The translations under genes were made by a program, and so were the position numbers. From positions 1-31,349 of the forward strand of contig CAMBOY010000002.1 in the NCBI GenBank assembly GCA_945869245.1: DNA of 31,349 nucleotides, given 5' to 3'. This document shows positions 14,960 to 22,751 of this stretch, piece after piece (the first letter of the stretch is position 1; every line of letters begins with the position of its first letter). Below the pieces are notes generated by a model. It saw only the letters and a program-made list of their open reading frames with translations. It was not told the DNA's origin and ran no database searches. This DNA comes from Hydrogenophaga intermedia. Its GTDB lineage: Bacteria; Pseudomonadota; Gammaproteobacteria; Burkholderiales; Burkholderiaceae_C.

Positions 14960-15274
14960 ATGACACACCGGTTGATCCCCACGCTCTGTGCTTTGGCGCT
15001 GTGCCTCGGCGCTGTGCCAGCACGCGCCGACAGCGAGCAAGACCGCGCCCGGGCGGCGCTGCAAGCGGGCCAAGTGCTGCCGCTGGCCACTGTGCTGGCG
15101 CGCCTGGAGCGCGAGCAAGCCGGCCAAGTGCTGGAAGTGGAGCTGGAGCATGAAGACGGCCACTGGGTCTACGAGGTCAAGCTGCTGCAAGCGGGCGGTC
15201 GCCTGATGAAGCTGGAAATCGACGCGGCCACCGGTGCGGTGCTCAAGCGCCGTGTGCGGGACGAGCGGCGCTGA
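14960..15274 (+). CDS. Exported PepSY-domain protein
   Basis: A 104-residue protein with a cleavable signal peptide (hydrophobic LCALALCLGAV, cleavage near ARADS, residue 23-24), then a single PepSY-like domain: a helix with ARLEREQAGQVL, strands VYEVKLLQ and RLMKLEIDA, and the typical TGAVLKRR end. PepSY proteins of this size often precede QseBC/PmrAB-type two-component genes and are thought to modulate the sensor in the periplasm. The response regulator starts 12 bp later, so the three genes form one operon. An upstream in-frame start at 14900 would overlap the promoter repeats. Confidence 0.88.
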   Translation: MTHRLIPTLCALALCLGAVPARADSEQDRARAALQAGQVLPLATVLARLEREQAGQVLEVELEHEDGHWVYEVKLLQAGGRLMKLEIDAATGAVLKRRVRDERR

Positions 15275-15286
15275 TACTCTTGGGCT

Positions 15287-15946
15287 ATGCGCATCCTGCT
15301 GGTTGAAGACGAACCCACCCTACGCGCCCAGCTGCGCGAGGTGCTGCAAGCCGCCGCCTATGCGGTGGACGAGGCCGACAACGGCCGCGACGCCCATTTC
15401 TTGGGCGACACCGAGACCTTTGACGCCGTTGTCCTGGATTTGGGCCTGCCGGTGCTCGATGGCCTGACGGTGCTCAAGCGCTGGCGCGACGCTGGCCGCA
15501 CCATGCCGGTGCTCATCCTCACCGCGCGCGACAACTGGAGCGAAAAAGTCGCCGGCATCGACGCCGGGGCCGACGATTACCTGACCAAACCCTTCCACTG
15601 GGAAGAGCTGCTGGCCCGCCTGCGTGCGCTGATCCGCCGCGCCGCCGGCCAGGCCTCGCCGGTGTTGCGTTGCGGCGATGTGCAGCTCGACACCCGCAGT
15701 GGCCGCGTCACACTGGGCGGCCAGCCGGTGGTGCTCACCAGCCACGAATTCAAAGTGCTCGACTACCTGATGCACCGCCCCGGCGCGGTGGTGTCGCGTG
15801 GTGAACTCACCGAGCACATCTACGCACAGGACTTCGACCGCGACTCCAACACCATCGAGGTGTTTGTGGGCCGCCTGCGCAAGAAGCTGCCACCGGGTCT
15901 GATTGAGACGGTGCGCGGTCTGGGTTATCGGCTGGTGGTGGCATGA
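15287..15946 (+). CDS. OmpR-family response regulator
   Basis: A 219-residue transcription factor with an N-terminal receiver domain (acidic pocket EDE at 7-9, phospho-acceptor D51 in VLDLGLP, Thr in TARDNW, K101 in LTKPF) and a C-terminal OmpR/PhoB winged helix (SHEFKVLDYLMH, then FVGRLRKKL and VRGLGYRLV). It is most like QseB/PmrA-class regulators. Its stop overlaps the histidine kinase start by 4 bp (ATGA), giving coupled translation. It likely binds the two 11-bp TTCA repeats in the divergent region at 14896-14934. Confidence 0.96.
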   Translation: MRILLVEDEPTLRAQLREVLQAAAYAVDEADNGRDAHFLGDTETFDAVVLDLGLPVLDGLTVLKRWRDAGRTMPVLILTARDNWSEKVAGIDAGADDYLTKPFHWEELLARLRALIRRAAGQASPVLRCGDVQLDTRSGRVTLGGQPVVLTSHEFKVLDYLMHRPGAVVSRGELTEHIYAQDFDRDSNTIEVFVGRLRKKLPPGLIETVRGLGYRLVVA

Positions 15947-17319
15947 CGCCTGGGCGCGTTGGCTCGCTGCGCCTGCGACTGCTGGCCGCCACGCTGGTGA
16001 CGCTGGCGCTGGCGCTGGTGGGTGCGCATGTGTGGCTCGGCGGTCTGTTCCGCGACCATGTGCTGCGCCAGTTCGACGTGGCGTTGGTGCAGCAACTCGA
16101 CCAGCTGACCGCACGATTGACACTGGATATCCAAGGCCAGCCGCAGATCGACACCAGCCGGCTGACCGATCCGCGCTGGGCCCGACCCTTGTCGGGCCTG
16201 TACTGGCAGCTCGATGTCATGGGTGAGGGTGGCGCGCGCCGGGGCGTACTGCGGTCGCGCTCGTTGTGGGACAGCGAGTTGCGGCTGGAGACCGACGCAC
16301 TGGCCGACGGCGGCTTGCACCGCCACGACAGCACCGGACCACAGGGCGAGGCGCTGCGGGTGGTCGAACGGTCGCTACTGATCAGCGATGCACCCGGTGC
16401 GCGCTGGCGCCTGATGGTGGCGGCCGATACCCGGGACGCGCTGGTGGCGGTGAACGATTTTCAGGGCGTGCTGGCCGCCTCACTGGCTGGCTTGGGCCTG
16501 CTGCTGGCGCTGGCCGCTTGGGCGCAGGTGGCGGTGGGACTGGCGCCGCTTAAGGTCTTGCAGGGGGCGCTGACCCGGGTACACGAGGGCCATACCCAGC
16601 GCTTGGAAGGCCGCTTCCCCGTCGAGGTGCAGCCGCTGATTGACGGCTTTAATGGGGTGTTGGATCGCAACACCGAGGTGGTGAGCCGTGCCCGCACCCA
16701 AGCCGGCAACTTGGCACACGCGCTCAAAACCCCTCTGGCGGTGCTGGACAACGCGGCCCGGCAGTCGACCGACGCGGCGCTGGCGCCGCTGGTGCGCGAG
16801 CAGGTGGCGCTGGCCCAGCGCCACATTCACTGGCACTTGGCGCGTGCGCGCGCCGCCGCCACCGGCCACCTGCCTGGCCAGCGCACGCCGCTGGCACCCT
16901 TGATCGACGGCCTGCTGCGGGTGATGGGCAAGCTCAACGCCGAGCGTGGGTTGCAACTGAGTGCCGACGCAGTGCCCGCCGACTGGGCCTGCGCTGGCGA
17001 AGAACAAGACCTGCAGGAGATGTTGGGCAATCTGCTGGACAACGCCTGCCGCAGTGCGCGCTCAGCGGTGCATGTGGATGTGCGTCGCGATGGCGCCCAG
17101 CTGTTGCTGGCGGTGAACGACGACGGCCCTGGCATCGCGCCCGAGCAACGCGCGGCCGTGCTGCAGCGCGGCGTGCGTTTGGACGAGTCCCTCCCCGGAA
17201 GCGGTCTTGGACTGGCCATCGTCACCGAACTGGCTGGGCTGTACGGCGGCGGGCTCACGCTCGACCAAAGCCCACTCGGAGGCTTGCGCGCCACCTTGCG
17301 GCTGCCGTCGGCGGGCTGA
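15943..17319 (+). CDS. Sensor histidine kinase (PhoQ/QseC-like)
   Basis: A 458-residue inner-membrane sensor with a first transmembrane helix at about residues 10-30, a periplasmic domain of roughly 135 residues, a second helix at about 170-197 (SLAGLGLLLALAAWAQVAVG), a HAMP linker, the H-box LAHALKTPLAVL with H259, the N-box NLLDNACRSA, the G1 box NDDGPGIAP and the G2 box GSGLGLAIV. All catalytic boxes are intact. The HALKTP form of the H-box is like PhoQ. It pairs with the overlapping response regulator. The periplasmic sensor region has no recognised domain; the PepSY protein at the head of the operon may interact with it. Confidence 0.95.
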   Translation: MTPGRVGSLRLRLLAATLVTLALALVGAHVWLGGLFRDHVLRQFDVALVQQLDQLTARLTLDIQGQPQIDTSRLTDPRWARPLSGLYWQLDVMGEGGARRGVLRSRSLWDSELRLETDALADGGLHRHDSTGPQGEALRVVERSLLISDAPGARWRLMVAADTRDALVAVNDFQGVLAASLAGLGLLLALAAWAQVAVGLAPLKVLQGALTRVHEGHTQRLEGRFPVEVQPLIDGFNGVLDRNTEVVSRARTQAGNLAHALKTPLAVLDNAARQSTDAALAPLVREQVALAQRHIHWHLARARAAATGHLPGQRTPLAPLIDGLLRVMGKLNAERGLQLSADAVPADWACAGEEQDLQEMLGNLLDNACRSARSAVHVDVRRDGAQLLLAVNDDGPGIAPEQRAAVLQRGVRLDESLPGSGLGLAIVTELAGLYGGGLTLDQSPLGGLRATLRLPSAG

Positions 17320-17382
17320 ACGCTGAACAGTTTTGCGGCACTGGCCGCTGTGTATGCTGAGGCCCGACCGAGGAGACAGACC

Positions 17383-18408
17383 ATGTACGCACACAGTGGG
17401 CTCGCCACCGCCCTGATCACCCTCACCGCCTGTCACTGCGCCACGGCGCAAACGGCCGAGACCCCAGCAACGGTCCGCAACACCCTGGGCATGACCATGG
17501 TGCCCATCGCCGCTGGGCGGTTTGAGATGGGCAACCACTTGTCGGCCCAGCAAATGGCGCCGCTGTTTCCTGGCTACGACCTGCAACGCCTGCTTGATCT
17601 GCGCGACGAATACCCCCGGTACACCGTACACATCAGTCGGCCGTTTTTTATCTCGGCCCATGAGGTGACGGTAGGGCAGTTCCGCGCCTTCCTGCAACGC
17701 TCCGGCCATGTGCCGGAATCGGTGGCCGACGGCACCGGGGGCTATGGCTTCAACCCGCAGCACCCGGCGGTGTCCACCGGAAAAGGCGAAGCCTTCGAAG
17801 GCCGCGATCCGCGCTACTCGTGGCAACACACCGGTTTTGCTCAAACCGATCGGCACCCGGTGGTCAATGTCACTTGGGGCGATGCGCAGGCGCTGGCGCG
17901 CTGGCTCAGCGCACAACACGGCCAGCGCTACCGTCTGCCCACCGAAGCCGAATGGGAATACGTGTGCCGGGCTGGCTCCGCCACGCTCTACCCCGGCGGC
18001 GACCACCCCTCGGCCCTGATCGGGCAGGCCAATGTGTTCGACGCCAACGCCGCCCGCCATTGGGCGCCCTGGGCCGCGTTTGCGCTCAACACCGCAGACG
18101 GCCACGCGTTCACCGCCCCGGTGGGCAGCTTCGCGCCCAACGGGTTTGGCGTGTACGACATGCTGGGCAATGTGTGGGAATGGACGCAGGACTTCCACGG
18201 TGACGACAGCTACGCTCAAGCCGCCGCGCGGTCGCCGGCCACCGACCCCAGCGGGCCAGCCACTGGCAGCGTGCGGGTGCGCCGTGGCGGCTCTTGGCAC
18301 ACCTGGCCGATGTACGCACGCTGCGGCTACCGCAACTGGAACAGCGAGAGCACGCGCTACACGCTGGTGGGCATTCGGCTGGTGATGGAAGCGCCGACGC
18401 CGCGCTAA
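17383..18408 (+). CDS. Exported FGE-sulfatase (SUMF1)-domain protein lacking the FGE cysteine pair
   Basis: A 341-residue protein of the formylglycine-generating-enzyme fold. The N-terminus is a signal sequence with a possible lipobox (LTAC, Cys17). Family landmarks: GMTMVPIAAGRFEMGN, FFISAHEVTVGQFRAFL, PVVNVTWGDAQALARWLS, YRLPTEAEWEYVCRAG, GVYDMLGNVWEWTQDF and RRGGSWHTW. In true FGE two Cys follow GGSF; here those positions read Thr307 and Ala312, with one Cys at 314. Formylglycine formation is therefore unlikely, and a substrate-binding or other oxidase role (as in other FGE-fold proteins) is more plausible. The ATG at 17383 follows GAGGAGA. It is 63 bp after the kinase gene, probably in the same transcript, and meets pgk tail to tail with a 12-bp gap. 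Confidence 0.9.
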   Translation: MYAHSGLATALITLTACHCATAQTAETPATVRNTLGMTMVPIAAGRFEMGNHLSAQQMAPLFPGYDLQRLLDLRDEYPRYTVHISRPFFISAHEVTVGQFRAFLQRSGHVPESVADGTGGYGFNPQHPAVSTGKGEAFEGRDPRYSWQHTGFAQTDRHPVVNVTWGDAQALARWLSAQHGQRYRLPTEAEWEYVCRAGSATLYPGGDHPSALIGQANVFDANAARHWAPWAAFALNTADGHAFTAPVGSFAPNGFGVYDMLGNVWEWTQDFHGDDSYAQAAARSPATDPSGPATGSVRVRRGGSWHTWPMYARCGYRNWNSESTRYTLVGIRLVMEAPTPR

Positions 18409-18420
18409 GCTCCAAGGGAT

Positions 18421-19611
18421 TCAGGCCGCGCGCTTGGCCAAAATCTCAAATGCCGGCAAGGTTTTGCCTTCGAGCACTTCCAGAAAAGCGCCGCCACCGG
18501 TGGAGATGTAGCCCACGTCTTGCTCGATGCCGTACTTGGCAATGGCCGCCAGTGTGTCGCCACCACCGGCGATGCTGAAGGCTGGCGATGCGGCGATGGC
18601 CTGGGCAATGGCCTTGGTGCCACCTTCAAAAGCGGCGAATTCAAACACGCCCACCGGGCCGTTCCAGACGATGGTGCCGGCGACCATGAGCTGCGCGGCC
18701 AATTGAGCGGCGGTTTCGGGCCCAATATCGAGAATCAGGTCGTCGTCGGCCACCTCGGTGGCCTGTTTCACCGTGGCCGGTGCGTCGGCGGCGAAGGTTT
18801 TGGCCACCACCACATCGGTCGGGATCGGCACTGCGGCGCCGCGCGCTTTCATGGCCTCAATCACCGCCTTGGCCTCGCCCACCAGATCGGCCTCGGCCAG
18901 GCTTTTGCCGATGTTCAGGCCAGCGGCGAGCATGAAGGTGTTGGCGATGCCGCCGCCCACAATCAGGCCGTCCACGTTCTTGGCCAGGCTTTGCAAAATC
19001 GTGAGCTTGGTGCTGACCTTGCTGCCCGCCACGATGGCGATCAGCGGGCGCTTCGGGTTGGCCAGGGCTTTGGCAATCGCGTCCATTTCGGCCGCCAGCA
19101 GCGGGCCGGCGCAGGCCACCGGCGCAAACTGGGCGATGCCATACGTGGTGCCTTCGGCGCGGTGGGCGGTGCCAAAGGCGTCGTGCACAAAGATGTCGCA
19201 CAGCGCAGCCATTTTGCGGGCCAGTTCTTCGTTGTTTTTCTTTTCGCCCTTGTTGACGCGGCAGTTCTCCAGCAGCACCAGCTGGCCGGGTTCGACGGTG
19301 ACGCCATCGACCCAATTGGCGATCAACGGCACCTCGCGGCCCAGCAGTTCGCCTAGGCGCTTGGCCACGGGTGCGAGCGAATCTTCAGGCTTGAATTCGC
19401 CTTCGGTGGGACGCCCCAGGTGGCTGGTCACCATGACCGCCGCGCCGGCGTCCAGTGCCATGCGGATGGCCGGCACGCTGGCGCGGATGCGGGTGTCTTC
19501 GGTGATCTCACCGGCGTCGTTTTGCGGCACATTGAGGTCGGCGCGAATGAACACACGGCGGCCGGTGGCCTGCCCTTGGGCGCAGAGATCGGAGAAGCGG
19601 ATGAATTGCAT
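18421..19611 (-). CDS. pgk: Phosphoglycerate kinase
   Basis: Transfers phosphate from 1,3-bisphosphoglycerate to ADP in glycolysis, in the cytoplasm. It has 396 residues. Visible: RVFIRADLNVPQ, TSHLGRPTEG, the ENCRVNKGEKKN stretch, HDAFGTAHR, the hinge GGGIANTFMLAAG, LDIGPET, NGPVGVFEF and the nucleotide-binding STGGGAFLEVLEGKTLP. The ATG at 19611 fits family N-termini (MQFIRFSDL); a GTG at 19638 is less likely. eptA lies upstream on the same strand with a 92-bp gap that holds three TTACC/GGTAA repeats. The usual neighbours pyk and fba are 12 kb away on the same strand. Confidence 0.98.
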   Translation of the reverse strand: MQFIRFSDLCAQGQATGRRVFIRADLNVPQNDAGEITEDTRIRASVPAIRMALDAGAAVMVTSHLGRPTEGEFKPEDSLAPVAKRLGELLGREVPLIANWVDGVTVEPGQLVLLENCRVNKGEKKNNEELARKMAALCDIFVHDAFGTAHRAEGTTYGIAQFAPVACAGPLLAAEMDAIAKALANPKRPLIAIVAGSKVSTKLTILQSLAKNVDGLIVGGGIANTFMLAAGLNIGKSLAEADLVGEAKAVIEAMKARGAAVPIPTDVVVAKTFAADAPATVKQATEVADDDLILDIGPETAAQLAAQLMVAGTIVWNGPVGVFEFAAFEGGTKAIAQAIAASPAFSIAGGGDTLAAIAKYGIEQDVGYISTGGGAFLEVLEGKTLPAFEILAKRAA

Positions 19612-19679
19612 GGTGATCGGTCGGTGATGCGCTGCCACGCCGGCAGCAAAAAAGTGGCCACCCGATTGTAGGAAACGCC

Positions 19680-19708
19680 GTTACCGTCCAAGTTACCAGC
19701 CGATTACC
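19680..19708. promoter_or_regulatory. Three TTACC repeats upstream of pgk (putative operator)
   Basis: TTACC occurs on the plus strand at 19681, 19693 and 19704, i.e. at 12- and 11-bp steps. On the minus strand (pgk sense) the first two copies read GGTAATCGGCTGGTAAC, closely matching GGTAACCGGTTGGTAAC at fba. The copy at 19704 overlaps the eptA stop codon, so part of its match could be chance. The block lies about 70-97 bp before the pgk start codon. Confidence 0.5.
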
Positions 19709-21371
19709 GTGCCATACAGGGGGTTTGCCAATCCAGCTCGGGACGGTGTGCTTGGGTCTGCACACCCATCACGCCCAGCGTGGTGTGAAACAGGTGGTCG
19801 TGCGACACCGGTTCGTGTGCGCGCTGGCGCAGACAGCCCACATCCAGCCGCAACTGCTTGGCCAAGGTGGGCGAGTACCAGGCCAGCATGGGCACATGGA
19901 TTTGCTCACTCGGCGCAAACGCACGCGGCGCGCCGTGCAGATACAGGCCTTTTTCGCCGAGCGACTCGCCATGGTCGGACGCGTACACCAGGCCAGTGGC
20001 GTATTGACCGTCCCGCTCACGCGCCTGCAGCCACAACAGAGTCTGGTCGAGCACATGGTCGGTGTAAGCGATGGTGTTGTCGTAGGCGTTGTGCAGCTGA
20101 TCGGGTGGGCACTCAGCCAGCGTCACGTTGGTGCATTCGGGCATGAAGGGTTTGCGATCGGCCGGGGTGCGTTTGAAATACGCGGGGCCGTGGCTGCCCA
20201 TTTGGTGGAGCACCAGCACCACGCCTTGGGCGCGGCGCGCGGGCTCCAGCGCTTGCAGGCGCTCGTCTAGTCCTTGGAGCATGGCTTCGTCCAGGCATTC
20301 GCCGTCTTGGCACCAACGGGGATCGGCGTCTTGGGCCATAGGGGCGTTGGGCACGCGGTCACACACCCCCTTGCAGCCCGACTGGTTGTCCAGCCACAGC
20401 ACCGCCAAACCCGCGCGCTGCAACACATCGAGCAGGTTCTCGTGGCGCGGGCGCTCGTCGCCGCCCTGGTCTCCGGTCAAGGGCGAAAACATGCACGGCA
20501 CCGACACATGGGTGTTGGTGCCACACGAGCTGGCCTGCTGCCAGTAGACCATCTGACCCTGTTGCATCCAGCGCTGCAAGGCGGGTGTGGTGGCGCGCTC
20601 GTAGCCCGACAGGCCAAAGTTGGCGGCCCGCGCGGTTTCGCCTACCACCAGCACCAAGAGCGGCGGCTTGTCACCCGCCGCACGCACCACGCGGGCGTCG
20701 GTGCCCACCGGCTCCAGCGGCTGGGCCACACCCGGCGCCTGCTGTGTGGCCAGGTGCGCCAAGCCATACACCGTGTTGAAGGGGTTGATCTGGTAGCGCA
20801 CTGGTTTGTGGTTGCGCATCAGCGAGGCCAGATCGGCGTAGCTCAGCCACAACACCAGCGCCAGTCCCAGCACCGCCAGCAGCAGCAGCGACACCCGCTG
20901 TCCGGCGCTGCGCCAGCCCTGCGGATGGCGCACCGGCACACGCCACATGAGCCACCAGGCTGGTCCGGCCACCAGCAACACCGTGCCGACCAGCGACCAC
21001 GACAACAAATCGCGCACCTCACGCGCATCGGTGGCCAGTGCATTGGCCATCATGCTGGGGTCGATCACCACGCCGTAGGTGCGCATGAAATGGGTGTTGA
21101 ACGCACACACCAGCACCGCCAGCACCACCAGCGGCTTGAAGGTCCAGGGCCAAGCCAGCAATGGCATCAGCGCCAGCCACAGCAGCAGCACCAAGGCGCC
21201 CATGGCCAGCGCTGTTGCGGGCAAGCCCATACCCCAAACCGATTGCCACAGGGGCAGATTGCCCACCGTCGCAAGCCACAAACCCACCAGCCACCACACG
21301 GTCTGCGCCGACCACGCGTCGCGTGCGATCGGCGCCGCAGGCGCCGCCGCTCTCTTGATTGTGTTGCACAT
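19704..21371 (-). CDS. eptA: Lipid A phosphoethanolamine transferase (EptA/MCR-like)
   Basis: Inner-membrane enzyme that moves phosphoethanolamine from phosphatidylethanolamine to lipid A phosphate, lowering negative charge and affinity for cationic peptides. It has 555 residues: about five N-terminal transmembrane helices (to ~residue 180), then a periplasmic alkaline-phosphatase-like domain. Active-site residues stand at nearly the same numbers as in MCR-1: E245 (VVGETARAANF), nucleophile T285 (SSCGTNTHVS), H394 (MGSHGPAYF), D466 and H467 (YASDHGESLG). Several periplasmic Cys pairs for disulfides are present. The ATG at 21371 is adopted; its Shine-Dalgarno sequence is unclear. It follows pmrB, and a PmrA-type box sits 44 bp before its start, so it may have its own promoter as well as read-through. 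Confidence 0.95.
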   Translation of the reverse strand: MCNTIKRAAAPAAPIARDAWSAQTVWWLVGLWLATVGNLPLWQSVWGMGLPATALAMGALVLLLWLALMPLLAWPWTFKPLVVLAVLVCAFNTHFMRTYGVVIDPSMMANALATDAREVRDLLSWSLVGTVLLVAGPAWWLMWRVPVRHPQGWRSAGQRVSLLLLAVLGLALVLWLSYADLASLMRNHKPVRYQINPFNTVYGLAHLATQQAPGVAQPLEPVGTDARVVRAAGDKPPLLVLVVGETARAANFGLSGYERATTPALQRWMQQGQMVYWQQASSCGTNTHVSVPCMFSPLTGDQGGDERPRHENLLDVLQRAGLAVLWLDNQSGCKGVCDRVPNAPMAQDADPRWCQDGECLDEAMLQGLDERLQALEPARRAQGVVLVLHQMGSHGPAYFKRTPADRKPFMPECTNVTLAECPPDQLHNAYDNTIAYTDHVLDQTLLWLQARERDGQYATGLVYASDHGESLGEKGLYLHGAPRAFAPSEQIHVPMLAWYSPTLAKQLRLDVGCLRQRAHEPVSHDHLFHTTLGVMGVQTQAHRPELDWQTPCMAR

Positions 21372-21415
21372 ACTCCGACCCCAACGACAGGATCGGCGCA
21401 CTGTGCGCGCGGCGG

Positions 21416-21432
21416 ATTAAGAGCGGCTTAAG
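21416..21432 (-). promoter_or_regulatory. PmrA-box-like repeat upstream of eptA
   Basis: Minus strand: CTTAAG, 5 nt, CTTAAT. This equals the enterobacterial PmrA-box consensus (YTTAAK-N5-YTTAAK) exactly, in sense orientation to eptA and ending 44 bp before its start. It overlaps the stop codon of the pmrB-like kinase. No good -10 is visible at the expected distance (about 11 nt), so promoter strength is uncertain. Confidence 0.65.
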
Positions 21433-22751
21433 TGGGCCGAGGCATCGCCGCGGACCCAGGCGATACAGGCCCGGCGCCCGCCTGGCAGCTTGTGTTCCAT
21501 GTGCAAGGCCGCCCCTTGGCTGGCCAGCAAACGCTCCACCAAGCGCAGGCCCAGGCCCAGGCCGTCTGGATCGGGTGCGCGGTCACGCGCGTGCCCGCTG
21601 GGCCAGTCTTCCACTGCCACACCCTGCGCTTGCGCATCGCTCCACACCGACACCTCGATCCGTGTGCCCGCCGGGGTGTGGCGCAGCGCGTTATCGACCA
21701 AATTGCGGATCGCCAACTCCACCGCCATGGTCTGGGCGTGTACCACCACCGCCTCACCACCGTCTTGCAGCGCCAGCTCGTGGCCGCTGTCCAGCGCGGC
21801 CTGCGCCCGGTCCGACAACACGTGTGCCGCGCAAGCGCGCAAGCCCACTGTGGTGGCCGCTGGCGCCCGGCCCGACTCCAAGCGCGCCAGCGCGAGCAAC
21901 TGGCTCAGGATGGTCCCGGCGCGCAGGGCTTCGGTCTCCAGCGCGCGGGCGTGCGCGGGTGGCGCACCGTCGGCCACCGCCCGTGCCTGCAGCGCCAGCG
22001 CCGCCAGCGGCGTGCGCAGCTCGTGGGCCAGGTCGGACGCAAAAGCGCGCTCGTTGGCGCGCTGCGCCTCCAGTCGGTCCAGCAGGCCGTGCAGGGCGCG
22101 CACGGTGCTTGCGAATTCGGTGAATTGGTGTGGCCGGTGCAGACGCTCACCCGGCGCGCCTTGCACTGCGTCGATGTCGTCGGACAAATCGCGCAGTGGC
22201 GCCAGCCCCCGACGCAGCGCCAGAGCCAGCAAAGCCAGCGCAAGCGGCAGCAGCAACAGCGACGGCGCCATCAGGTGCTCGGCCATGTCGCTGCCCAGGT
22301 CCACCCGGTGGTCCATGTTCATCAGCACCGCCAGCCGGTCCACGCCCGCAGGGCCCAGCTGCTCGGTCTGGTAGACGCGCCAGTCGTCGGTCTCGCCCGC
22401 ATGCTCTAGCCGGACCACAGAAAAGCCGGTGGGCAGCTGCGCCGGCCATTGGCTGGCCAGGGCGTGGGTGTCGGTGACCAAGCGCCCTTCTACCCAACGC
22501 AGCACCGCCACGTCTTGCACGTACTCGCGCACGCGCTCGGGGGCGATCAAGGGCGCCAAGGCGCCAGACGCTTGGGGCGAGGTGCCCAGCCACAGGCGTG
22601 CCACCGCAATCAGTTGTCCGTCGGTGATTTCTTCGGCTTCGTGGTGGCCGGTGCGCCAAGCCGCCACCAGCTGCACCGCCCAGACCAGCAGCAACACACC
22701 CGCCAGCCAGGCCATCAGATAGCGCTGCAATGAGCGCATCGGTCGCGTCAC
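21417..22751 (-). CDS. Sensor histidine kinase, PmrB/QseC-like, with degenerate G1 box
   Basis: A 444-residue inner-membrane kinase paired with the overlapping PmrA-like regulator. Two transmembrane helices (about 12-31 and 163-180) flank a ~130-residue periplasmic domain; HAMP, then the H-box FASDLAHELRTPLAAL with H243, the N-box NLVDNALRHTP and the G2 box DGLGLGLRLVERLL follow. The G1 box, normally D-x-G-x-G, instead reads EDWPSGHARDRAPDPD (381-396), so ATP-lid geometry is unusual. The start is taken as the GTG at 22751, which overlaps the regulator stop by 4 bp; an ATG at 22739 is the alternative. Gene context (eptA downstream, PmrA boxes) supports a role in envelope or cationic-peptide response. 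The signal is unknown. Confidence 0.93.
   Translation of the reverse strand: MTRPMRSLQRYLMAWLAGVLLLVWAVQLVAAWRTGHHEAEEITDGQLIAVARLWLGTSPQASGALAPLIAPERVREYVQDVAVLRWVEGRLVTDTHALASQWPAQLPTGFSVVRLEHAGETDDWRVYQTEQLGPAGVDRLAVLMNMDHRVDLGSDMAEHLMAPSLLLLPLALALLALALRRGLAPLRDLSDDIDAVQGAPGERLHRPHQFTEFASTVRALHGLLDRLEAQRANERAFASDLAHELRTPLAALALQARAVADGAPPAHARALETEALRAGTILSQLLALARLESGRAPAATTVGLRACAAHVLSDRAQAALDSGHELALQDGGEAVVVHAQTMAVELAIRNLVDNALRHTPAGTRIEVSVWSDAQAQGVAVEDWPSGHARDRAPDPDGLGLGLRLVERLLASQGAALHMEHKLPGGRRACIAWVRGDASAHLSRS

Noticed and set aside
17383..18408. True formylglycine-generating enzyme
   Set aside because: The two Cys after the GGS motif are missing and no sulfatase gene is in the window.
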